DNA from: Oidiodendron maius Zn | Lineage: Eukaryota > Ascomycota > Leotiomycetes > Myxotrichaceae | Direction: 5' to 3' | NCBI GenBank assembly: GCA_000827325.1 | Contig: KN832890.1 | Location: 767,208-831,207 of the forward strand | Length of the DNA stretch: 64,000 bases | In this document: positions 1 to 9,667 of the stretch, piece after piece | Layout of the letters: each line of letters starts with the position of its first letter | How positions within the stretch are numbered: position 1 is the stretch's first letter | Translations under genes and position numbers: made by a program | Notes under the pieces: model-generated | What the model was told of the DNA's origin: nothing | Database searches by the model: none | The model's input: only the letters and a program-made list of their open reading frames with translations

Positions 1-1
1 C

Positions 2-808
2 GATCCCGTTGTGTATGTCGCGTCGCATATGGCCCTTGTGCACAACACCTTTATCCGCGCTCTCAACAGCATATATTTGCATGCCCCTCTCATCGCAACC
101 AGCAACAAAAGCCTTTCGCGCGACCTGTTGAGCTACTGCCAGTGCTGGGTAGCCCTGGTTGCCCTGCATCATCAGACTGAAGAGAAGTTCCTCTTCTCGG
201 CCTTTGAAAAGCGCATTCCTGCCGCCAAGGGGATCTTGGATACGAATGTGCACCAGCACGAAGAGTTCCATGATGGTTTAGCTGCATTTGAGAAATATGT
301 CGATGGTGCTCTTGCGGGAAAGGAGGAGTATAGCTCCGAAAAGCTGCTGAAGCTAATTGATGGCTTTTCGGAGCCGTTGATGAAGCATTTCAATGATGAG
401 ATACCGACGCTGATGCGGTTGGAGGAAGCGGGGCAAGGAGAGGATGTCATGAAGGTGCACGAGGAGTTTGAGGTGATTGTGCGGAAGGATATTGATGGGG
501 TAAGCTTTCTCCTCTTCTACTTGCCTATTTCGACTGGCTTGTAGATTCATACCTCCCAACGTGCTAATACATCCCAACAGGCAAAAGTTGGCCCAATGAC
601 GCTCCTCAACGCTGACAAGACGTTTGAGGGCGGCAAGCATCCTTTCCCCGTCATGCCTAAGTTTGTACCGTACCTGGTCAAATACTTGATTTCACGAAAG
701 TACGCCGGTGCCTGGAAGTTTGGTTCGTGCGATTACTGGGGGCAGCCGGTTACGCTATTCATGAATACACCAGAGGGGAAGAAGGCGCTTGCGGTGGGTA
801 AGGCGTAG
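2..808 (+). CDS. Hemerythrin-like (HHE) cation-binding protein, 5' partial
   Basis: The product resembles fungal hemerythrin/HHE four-helix proteins, which bind a di-iron centre. Ligand-type motifs are visible: HHQTEE, HQHEEFH and HFNDE, spaced as in the family. The reading frame is open to the left edge, so the true start may lie outside; the first in-window ATG is at 29. One intron (500-580, GTAAGC donor, AACAG acceptor, phase 0) joins the helical domain to a 75-residue tail; without it the frame stops at 544. The spliced product is about 240 residues. Substrate or gas ligand cannot be told from sequence. Identification as HHE-type is confident; the start is not. Confidence 0.8.
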
Positions 809-1084
809 TTATCTTCGTGCGGGGAAGGGTAGTGGAATATAGAAGGGACGTGGAGGCGGGGTTGCAAGAGCTTCCCCTAGTTCTAGTCGTACACTTAAGC
901 AAATACCCTAAAATATATAATGGGCACTACTTTTATCATATATAACTCCCCTGATTTTAGGTGTTAAATATCCTATTTTAAAAGCCTAATAATATATTCA
1001 AAATTAATTAGTTTAATAAATAGCATCCATCCATCATTACCATTGCCATTATCAATAAATCAATCCAATTTCGTAGACTTCTTT

Positions 1085-1850
1085 CATGCAGCACCGCCTC
1101 GATCAACGAAACCAGACGTCTACAATGCCATATCTGCTTAATCTCCAATCCGGCAGCCTGATAATTATCTTAACCCCTCCAGCATCTCGTGATGCTGTTA
1201 ATGCACGCCATCAAGGTAAGATCACGACCGTAGCTAAACCGCATTTGGTGCTCGTAGTTTGCGGGGAATGGACTAGGTGCAGACTTCAGGTTCGGATTGT
1301 CCATTGCGGTGTTCATTATATATTCACAGATTAACAAGCGGGAGCGTTGCGCCATGTTTGCGCGAATGCTGGACAGAATTTGGGCACAATGTTCGTCAGA
1401 CCAATCGTGGCTAAATGCTACCTTAGCATTCTGCGCATTCTTAAGTGATCGGATGTTTATAAAGAGGCTAAGCAGGCGGGAAAGGAGTATGGTAGAAGCG
1501 ACTGAGATATTAGGATTTCTTCGTAGCTAGATAGTTCCAATGTCGTCATCGTGTTCGTTTATCAGAGCAGGCTTCGGGGGGTTTCACTTACAGGACATGT
1601 CGTAGAAAGTAGATGTCAGCCCCCTCTGTTGGATTTTTGTTGCAAAAGCTGTCGTCGGTAAATTGCACCCGACCGGCCTTCGTGGCTTCTGGATTCTCCC
1701 TGGGCCACACTTTCTGCTGCCCTTGCTTTACGGCTGGTCCGTGATCCTGGACTATGAACTGTAGATCAGGACAGTCATTGCTTAGCGGAAGCGAATAGCC
1801 CCCATACGCCACCACGTACATCTAGAATTAAAGACCTACCTGTAATCTGC
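1085..1850 (-). pseudogene. Decayed AdoMet-dependent O-methyltransferase
   Basis: Read on the minus strand, fragments in different frames match fungal class I O-methyltransferases in the right order: ILDVRGG (degenerate AdoMet motif, near 1830), DCPDLQFIVQD and ADIYFLRHVL (1821-1593), HDWSDEHCAQIL and SRLLICEYIMN (1410-1280), and QAAGLEIKQIW (near 1120). A GT-AG intron at 1411-1591 joins RHVL to HDWSDE correctly. Frame changes are needed after the AdoMet motif and again before QAAGLEIK, and no N-terminal dimerisation domain is found upstream. I therefore read it as a 5'-truncated, frameshifted pseudogene. Such enzymes usually methylate aromatic secondary metabolites; no such cluster is visible here. 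Confidence 0.75.
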
Positions 1851-1860
1851 AAAGGAATTC

Positions 1861-2709
1861 GGATATACTAACAAAACTTGGCATTGAGGTGGCGGTTGCC
1901 CGATCACTTACCCGTTCACCAACACCGCCCGTCAATACCCAGCCCGACCATTGTCGGCCTCGCTAAAAATAGTAAGGCCATTCCCGCATGACCTGGCCCC
2001 TCGAAAGAGAGATTGAGATCCCTAGCCTCACTTCTAATTTTACCAGATGAAAAATAAACATTTTTTGGAAGCAAATAATGCGTCGGAATATGCAAGGGGC
2101 CATATGCCGGATGATAAATGAAGCACGGAGCAGCCACACAAGCTACAACCTGCCCATGCTGTGACTAATTCTCAGACGTCATAAATTAATGTGTCCGACC
2201 CCCTACATTGGACTCCGAATACGCATACATCGGGCGTTTACGAACCTACGCAGCGTAATCCCACATGTAGGATACAATGAGTGAGTACATGCAGCGTGTC
2301 CCAGGACCTATGATGACCTAATTGCACAAATAGTTTTTAACGAAGTTGTTGACTGTCTTTACTCGACTAGGGCTGGCACCGCCATTTCGCGCTTACCGCT
2401 AGATCCATGGAACTCAACCTCGAATTATATACTTGGTTGTCTCTACCTCCGGGGGGCTTCTATCTTCCATAATAATTCTTTCTTTGGTTGCCGTCTTACT
2501 GCTGTCGAGTCTGCGCGGATATACCTTGTTAGGGTTCTGGAAGTACCTGATCACCTTTCGCGTTGTTTATTCCACCAGTGACTCTACATGCAACCGTCGC
2601 AAAGTGTGCTACCCACTCGACTTATTTACAACCAAACTATAAATTATATTAGTCAGGAAAGATTATAGCTTTGCTCGTATTCGTACCTACCCCTATGACC
2701 CCTTTCTTG
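1861..2709. other. Intergenic, no supported gene
   Basis: The short open frames here show no recognisable domain. The missing N-terminal part of the O-methyltransferase would be expected around 1860-2150 but I cannot find it. Confidence 0.5.
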
Positions 2710-3042
2710 TCAATACGTGACATATACCAAGTAGACCAGGAGCGACGTCGATATCACCGCAGGCCCCATGGCCTTAACCTCGACCCCCTTCCACGGATGA
2801 ATGGACACGCCGATAATCAAGAGGAGCTGTAAGATGGCAGCATAAAATCTGGTTCGCCCTATCGCGAGACCCGGACCTGCAATGACTTCCACGATAGCAG
2901 AGAGATAGTACACCCAGAGCGGGTGGTGGCGCAGATAGCTAGCACGGGCCCATTCCCATCCGCGAAGCTTTCTTGCCCCTGCTGTGAAGAATAAGAGTCC
3001 TAAACTGATGCCAATGAAATTTGTTACATTGCTATCAGCCAT
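2710..3042 (-). CDS. Small DoxX-like integral membrane protein
   Basis: A 110-residue product starting at the MADSNV methionine (3042). The frame extends further upstream but that part is basic and unlike the family. Four hydrophobic segments are seen in order: GISLGLLFFTAG, YYLSAIVEVIAGPGLAIG, YAAILQLLLIIGVSI and AVISTSLLVYLVYV. The length, the four-helix layout and the Gly-rich second helix fit DoxX/DoxX-like proteins, a broad membrane family of mostly unknown function in fungi. No intron is needed. Family placement is an inference from topology, so moderate confidence only. Confidence 0.45.
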   Translation of the reverse strand: MADSNVTNFIGISLGLLFFTAGARKLRGWEWARASYLRHHPLWVYYLSAIVEVIAGPGLAIGRTRFYAAILQLLLIIGVSIHPWKGVEVKAMGPAVISTSLLVYLVYVTY

Positions 3043-4946
3043 CCTTATAGTAGTATATGTTATCAGATCAGTAGATGGCTTTGTAGATTTTATCAAGAAA
3101 ACAAATAGTAAAGCTAGAGTAGGATAGAACAGGTGAATGCGACGTTTAAATAATGGACGCCCAACGGCACGCGGGTAATGATCGTTCCGACACAATACAT
3201 ATCTAAGACAAAAAGAGGTGTCGGATGGTTTAAACCCCGAGCCGAACATCTGGGACCATTTCCTTATTATATTGTAGCCTATCAATAATACATGCTTAGA
3301 TTTCTCTTCCCGCAACAGCCCTAGCTTTAATTTCATCACTTTAAACCGTATTGAACTTTAGCTAGATTTATAATTAGTTGCAATATGGTGTCAAAATGTT
3401 AGAACTAATATCTATTGTAGGGATATGCCAAAGAAATAAATATAATATAACAAACGGATGGCATATCGCAAAATGCAAGGAGTTGGAGATGTAAGGATTT
3501 GATAATCTGTAAGCGTAGAAATATCTTATATAGTGCCTTGGTAGCTGGAAGGACAGTAAACCAAAATTTCCAAATATGCACAATCTACAGCAGCTTTATG
3601 TATGGTAAATTTAAGATAATTTCATGTGAGTCATCTAGCAAACACCAAAACTACTTTGAATGCAATGAGCTTGCGATTCCTTGAGGCTGTGTAAGATATG
3701 ACGCCGTTTTCCATGGGGGTATACGCAGAACTATTCCAACATTTTTGTGCTATTGAACGCGCCATTGGTATCAAGAATCACGATTCTAGAGTACAAAACT
3801 TTGCCAGAACTATATGATCTGTAATTGTAGTTACGTATAGCTTGTCAACAGACTCAAGATATAATGGTGTGAGCTAGGCTACACGAGATCATGCGACTTG
3901 AGTTTCGTGTTGTCCTTCTATGCCATTCCCTTTCATAGTTCCTTTTAGATCATCTTGAGTTTGGTTGTTCTCGGCTTATTTAAATCTTGCCTTCCAGATA
4001 ATTTTATTGAAAATACACTCGATTTGTTAAGCGGCCAAGTTTTCCTAATTCTGTCCTAGGTGCCTGTCCATCAATGGCATCAATTGTAAAGCTTTCTAAA
4101 TGAACGAAGTCATTAAGAAACATTCACCTACCACGTAGGATAGACAGGACCTGTAATTATTCCTGAGTGAGATACCTCTCTATCTCAGCGATGGCTTTCT
4201 GAGTCGCCGCATCATCTGACTATCAAATCCATAACTCTTAAGCCTTGCAATAAGAGCGTTTTCTCGCTGAGGGCCGGTATGTGTAAATTACTTAAGGAAT
4301 TCAAATTAGGATATGTGGTGGCCATAGCCCACAGATAATTACGCTTGTAGCTTCTGGAGACTGATTGAAAGTTCTGCTCAGTATCTTCCGGAGGAATGGA
4401 TTTCGACAGGTTCAGAACAAGGCCATTGATAACTCCGCGGTGAGGAAGCAGCAAGCTGAAGTCCACATATTTGCTTAGCACAGTGAAAGTGGATGTTCAA
4501 GGAGAATAAGTATAATATTGTCTTTAAGAAAGTCATACCCTAGAGGGGCATATATATTTGATAGCACGATTTAATCTTGCGTTTCCTATACTATTCTCAA
4601 TTCTAAAAACGATGCTGGGGCTTTCTTCAGCAAGCTAAAACTTCTCGATTTGGGATTCCTGATAACAGTATATATTGTGTTTAAATACTCTTCTAGAAAG
4701 TAAGATGTTTTATCACGCTGTCACGAACGATGATAGGCTGCTTCAAAATAAGTGCCTACATCCATGACTGGACTCAACGCACTTATTAAACCAAGTAACC
4801 TAGCCCGTGAAGCAAATAGCATAATGCCAGGTCATTAAGGACGGTCCCTGCCTTCTTGAAGAACCCACGAATTTGCTCTGTTCATTTTGCCTTTTGCCTC
4901 CCTGGTCTTGATCATCCATGCCTTCACGGACTTTACGTCCCAATTA
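3043..4946. other. Intergenic, no supported gene
   Basis: AT-rich with many short frames. The longest minus-strand frame, 89 residues at 4212-4481, has gene-like composition and an AG just upstream that could be an acceptor, but I recognise no family and cannot build a gene around it. Confidence 0.4.
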
Positions 4947-7290
4947 TTAAGCTATTTGAAGAGATGTTACAAAACTCTTGGCCTTCCCTACCAGTAAGTT
5001 TTGGTCCGCTCCACTGTTCAATAGTAGCCTCACTACGGCCTCGTTACCCGTTATTGCCGCTCTGCGAAGTGCTGTGCCCCTTTCGCTCTGTGCATTGACA
5101 TCCGCTCCGCTCTCTAACAACAGCTTCACGATGGCCATATTGCCATTTGACGCCGCTCTCTGAAGTGCTGTGACCCTTTCGCCCTGTGCATTGACATCCG
5201 CTCCGTTCTCTAGTAACAACTTCACGGTGGCTTCATTATCATTTAACACTGCACTCTGGAGGGCACCTCCATACCATCCATTAATATCTGCTCCGCTCTC
5301 TAGCAACAGTTTCACGATGGCCTCGTTACCATTTGACGCCGCACTCTGAAGAGCACTTCGGACATATCCCTCTGCATTAATATCTGCTCCATTCTCTAGC
5401 AACAACTTCACGATAGCCTCGTTACCATTTGACACTGCACTCTGAAGAGCACATCCGCAGTAACTGTCCTTTGGATTAATATCTGCTCCATTTTCTAGCA
5501 ACAGCTTCACGACGGCCTCATTACCATTTTCTACCGCTCTCTGAAGTGCTGTGCCCCTTCCGCTGTGCTTATTGATATCCGCTCCGCTCTCTAACAACAG
5601 CTTGGCGATGGCTATATTGCTATTCGATGCTGCTCCCTGAAGTGCTGTGGCCCTTTCGCCCTGTGCATTGACATCCGCCCCGCTCTCTAACAACAGCTTC
5701 ACGATGGCCATATTGCCATTTGACGCCGCTCTCTGAAGTGCTGTGCCCCCTTCGCCCTGTGCATTGACATCCGCCCCGCTCTCTAACAACAGCTTGATGA
5801 TGGCCATATTGCTATTTGATGCTGCTCCCTGAAGTGCTGTGACCCTTTCGCCCTGTGCATTGACATCCGCTCCGTTCTCTAGCAACAGCTTCACGATAGC
5901 TTCATTACCATTTGACACTGCACTCTGGAGGGCGCTTCCATACCATCCATTAACATCTGCTCCATTCTCTAGCAACAGTTTCACGATAGCCTCGTTACCA
6001 TTTGATGCCGCACTCCGAAGAGCACTTCGGCCGTATCTGCCCTCTGCATTAATATCTGCTCCGCTCTCTAGCAACAACTTCACGATGGCCTCGTTACCAT
6101 TTGACACCGCACTTTGAAGAGCACTTCCGCCGTATCTGCCCTTTGCATTACTATCTGCTCCGTTCTCCAGCAACAGTTTCACAAGGATATTGTTACCACT
6201 TGATGCCGCCGCTAGTAGAATTGTTGACTTGTTCCTACCATTTAGTGTGACCTTGGCTGTGTCAATCAATAGTGACACAATCCTTTGGTTCCCACTTTTA
6301 GCCCCTAAATATAGTAACGTCTGTCCATCACGAGTTTTTGCAGAGACGTCCGCGCCGCCGTCGATCAATAATTGCACTACCTCCTCATGTCCCATGTAGG
6401 CTGCGAGATGGAGTGCTGTCTTTCCGACATTGGATCTCGCATTGAGATTTGAGCCCTTCTGTAACAATATCCTTGTTACCGTGCCATGGCCTTTTAGGGC
6501 TGCTAGATGTATTGGGATATGTCCTTCCTTGTTTCTACTTGCGAGGCAACCTCCTTTCAGCGTGAGAAACTCCACGACCGACGCGTGCCCCGAATACGCC
6601 GCATCATGAAGTACCGAATTTCCCCGAATGTCCTTTGCTGCAATATCGGCTCCCGCACTAACGAGAAGTTCTACGCATTCCATATTGCCTTCCATTACGG
6701 CAACATGAAGAGCTGTCTTCCCTTCATCGGAAGCTATCGCAACATCAGCTCCTCTCTCAATCAATAACCTCAGTATCCGTATGTCTCCACTCTGTGTGGC
6801 TATAAGTAAATTCGAAGCTTCCATCCATCGTTTCCGTTCTAATACTGACTCCTTGACGAGCGCGTTGACTGTGTCTTCCTGTAACCGTTCCCCGTCAATG
6901 TTATCTTCTTCGTGGTTGTTCCGGATGTGTCTACGCAGATTATCTCTACGCGAAGTGCCTTTGAATTTACACCCTGGAACTTTGCAATAAAATTGTGGAG
7001 TAACAGTCTCATGGCTTGTCTTATGGCGGTCGAGGTCGTTTCTCAGTGCAAAGCGTTTGTCGCAGCTCTTACAGTGGAATGGCCTTGAGTGCGTTTTATA
7101 ATGACGGCTTAAGACGATTAACCCGTGTTGAAGGATGTTCAAAGGATATGAGGACATACTTGAATTCTCCACGCCTAGTGAAAGTTGTCGCACAGTCGAC
7201 ACACTTAAAAAGGCCATTTCGGTAGCGACTGAGATGAGTGCCCGCCTCATCGACTTCCATGACTCCGGAATTCCACGTCGCAAAGGTCAA
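4947..7290 (-). CDS. C2H2 zinc-finger protein with ~19 ankyrin repeats
   Basis: Two exons (7290-7160 and 7107-4947) with a 52-base intron give 763 residues. The intron call is strong because it completes the first zinc finger: C-VD-C-x12-H-YKT-H spans the junction, followed by a second C-KS-C-x12-H-KTS-H finger and a third C-x4-C/H-x4-H finger. From about residue 150 to the end there are roughly 19 ankyrin repeats of about 33 residues. The first seven are diverged (e.g. GKTALHLAAYMGHEEVV); the last twelve are near copies of each other (NGNEAIVKLLLENGADIN). Ankyrin stacks bind proteins and C2H2 fingers bind nucleic acid or protein; the ligand is unknown. No nucleotide-binding domain is present, so it is not an NLR by itself. 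Confidence 0.85.
4980..6190 (-). repeat. Near-identical ~100-bp ankyrin-coding tandem repeats
   Basis: About twelve units of 96-105 bp repeat the phrase TCTAGCAACAGCTTCACGAT with few changes, inside the ankyrin array of the zinc-finger gene. Two sub-types alternate: a NEAIVKLLLENGADIN type and an NMAIVKLLLESGADVN type. The similarity is at DNA as well as protein level, which points to recent unequal exchange or gene conversion. Confidence 0.85.
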
Positions 7291-7690
7291 TGAATGATTC
7301 TGGGGGAGATATATACGTCATTGAGAAAGCGTTCGAAACGTGGCGGAAGATATCCAGAAGACAAGAAATAAATTTACCGGTACGTGATTTCTGAACATGT
7401 CGCTGTCCGCCCGTCCCAAAATGTTTCCAACGCAGCTAGCTAGGACGCAGGGCGCAGGGCGCGGGGCGGAGGCGCAGCGCCAAGCTTAATTGTTAAACCA
7501 TGATGCAGTAATAATTATTCACCGCTGTTTCATCACTTTCAAATTTCATCCAAATCATTGCGCCTGGATTCGCCGATGTCGTTCGAGCGTCAATGCTGCG
7601 AAATATACATGACCTACAAGCCGATCCTCCGTTGCGAAATTCCAGAACTGGTTTTGTGGTCGTTCGCAGACCTCAACCTTCCTACTCCTG
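7291..7690. other. Promoter-side intergenic region of the zinc-finger ankyrin gene
   Basis: Holds a G/C-rich patch around 7440-7485 made of short GGGCGCAGGGCGCG-type reiterations, then AT-rich DNA. No gene is supported. Confidence 0.5.
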
Positions 7691-7800
7691 GACGACTTTC
7701 CTGCCCCTCGACGACTTTCCTGCTCCTCGACGACTTTCCTGCTCCTTGACAACTTTCCTGCTCCTTGACAACTTTCCTGCTCCTCGACGACTTTCTCGTC
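7691..7800. repeat. 19-bp minisatellite
   Basis: Five full units of 19 bp with consensus GACGACTTTCCTGCTCCTC (7691-7785) and a broken sixth. Because 19 is not a multiple of three, each unit shifts the frame, so the open frames drawn through it (Ser-Arg-Lys-Val or Leu-Asp-Asp-Phe reiterations) are probably not protein. Confidence 0.9.
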
Positions 7801-7997
7801 ACAGAGATGGCTCCAGACACCAACGTCCATCTCCAAAGGCGATGGGAACAACATGATCCGATACCTAGCAATCCCGCCCCGTGAGGCTATTTTTTTTTAA
7901 CACTGGCGCAGGTATGCCTCCCGAAGGAATCCAATTCGGCGAAGTCGACGGTAAGCCACCGCCCTTCCTTGCAGGGATCGTGTTAACGACGGCTCAG

Positions 7998-8971
7998 TCA
8001 ATTTCAATGTGATTGGCCACATTGCGACCAAACATTTTCGAGGAAGTCCGACCTGACTCGTCATCGCAACACCATTCACGTCCCAGACCCCTATTGGTGT
8101 GTGGTACCTGGCTGCCATCGCAGTGAAAACTACAGTGGCGACAAAAATCCATTTTCACGAAAGGACAATCGCGACGAGCACGCGAGGAGGGTTCACCAGG
8201 CGGTTGGGCTCGGCCTCAGCAACGCTAACCTTCGGGCCGGGTTGACCAGCGTTAACGGACTCAATAACGTCACGTATGGGTTGGCGTTAACCAGTGTCGA
8301 CGGACTCAACGCCGAGGGCGAGTACGGGCCAGGGTTCAGCAATGCCGAGCTTGGGCCTACTAGCGTTGATGGACTCAGCATCGCGTATGATTTGGCATTG
8401 CCGAGCACGGACGTACTTGGGTTTGACAACGCTAGCTTTGGATTCAATAATACTAGCCTTGGACTCAACAACGCTGGCGTTGGACTTGGGTTGACTGGTG
8501 TCGACGGATTGAACGCCGAGTACGGGCTAGGATTCAGTAATACCGAGTTCAGGCCACTGCCGACCAGTGTTGATAGATTCAATAACGTCGCATATGACTT
8601 GGCGCCAACTAGCATGGATGGACTTGTGTTCCTTAACACAGGTCTTGGACCCAATAACATTGGTCTTGGACTCAACAATGCCAATTTTGGAGTTGGGTTG
8701 ACTAGTGCGGACGGGCCCAATGCTGAGTATGAGCTAGGTCTCGGTAATCCCGAGCTCGGGCCTGGGCTGACCAGTGTTGATGGATTCAATAACGTCGCGT
8801 ATGACTTGGCGCTGACCGGTGCGGAGTTTACTGGTGACTCCATGCCCCAAGAGCAAATTGTAAGGTCTTATCGCTAATCTCAAAGCCCTGAAATCATTAA
8901 CAGAGCACCTAGCAACTGTTGTATCCGACTCCGATGAACTTCTTCCCATACGACATAGAAGCCGAAAGTGA
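7998..8971 (+). CDS. C2H2 finger protein with Gly/Leu/Asn-rich internal repeats
   Basis: The frame has a clear fungal C2H2 finger (CDWPHC, x12, H-x4-H at 8008-8080) and a second, longer C-x4-C...H-x4-H finger ending ARRVH. Then come about 200 residues of three long internal repeats built of TSVDGLNAEYGLGFSN, FNNVAYDLAL and NNTGLGLNNA-like phrases. A stop lies in frame at 7984, so coding probably enters through an AG at 7996-7997. A candidate first exon starts at ATG 7914 with a GTAAGC donor at 7951, but its phase does not match; the 5' end is unresolved or broken. At the 3' end an intron at 8860-8905 gives a frame ending at 8971. Function unknown. Confidence 0.5.
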
Positions 8972-9667
8972 GAGGCTCAACCATTAATCATGCTATCTGC
9001 CGAGTGTGTGTCCTTGCTAACGGCTAGGAGAATTTAGTGGTTTATCGTGAGGAGGGTAGTTAGAATCAATTGAAACCTGTTTGCAATATAGTCTATCCCT
9101 TCAGGTGTACGTTCAATATCGCGTGTAATTTGTCCGTCCCGCTATATCTCTTTCTCCATTCTAATGGATGGCTCTGTAAATGTGGCATGCAATAAGTGAA
9201 AACGGAGAACTGGAAAGATAAGTCAAAAGAGACTTAAAGGTTTGTATTGACACTGCTAAGCAATGAGTGAGCCGGTACTATACTGTTTTTATATTTCACT
9301 CGGTGAAAGTTGAAAAGCCTTGAGCTAACACGAAGCAATAGATAGGATCTTAGTAGCCACTCTCAATTTCGAAATTTCTCAGCTGTAATATTTTTCACGA
9401 GTTACCATGGCCTCGGAGGACCTTGAATGGGAAGGATAATAGATAGATGATCCTTTGCGGGTTAGTAGACGAGATTTAATTTATTTTGGATTCTTTACCT
9501 TGGTTACGATCCAAAAGATCTAGGCTACGACTAATGCAGGGTTTATACACTCATAGATAAAAGTAATATTCAACGATACGAGGTTCTGGATTCTATTTGA
9601 GTTTAAATCAAGGCCAAGTTGGTGGTTGGGCTGAGAATCGACAATCCCTAGAGCGGGATACGTGTGT
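8972..9667. other. Intergenic, no supported gene
   Basis: AT-rich spacer between two convergent genes. No RNA gene or repeat stands out. Confidence 0.5.

Noticed and set aside
4212-4481. 89-residue minus-strand frame as a gene
   Set aside because: No recognisable domain, no clear neighbouring exons, in an AT-rich spacer.
4980-6190. CRISPR-like array of regular repeats
   Set aside because: Units are tandem without unique spacers and code ankyrin repeats; the organism is a eukaryote.
7555-7871. Overlapping frames through the 19-bp tandem repeat
   Set aside because: The unit length shifts frame each time and no domain lies outside the repeat.
8193-8843. 216-residue minus-strand frame opposite the repeat-rich zinc-finger gene
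   Set aside because: It is the low-complexity mirror of the repeats; the plus strand has the C2H2 fingers.
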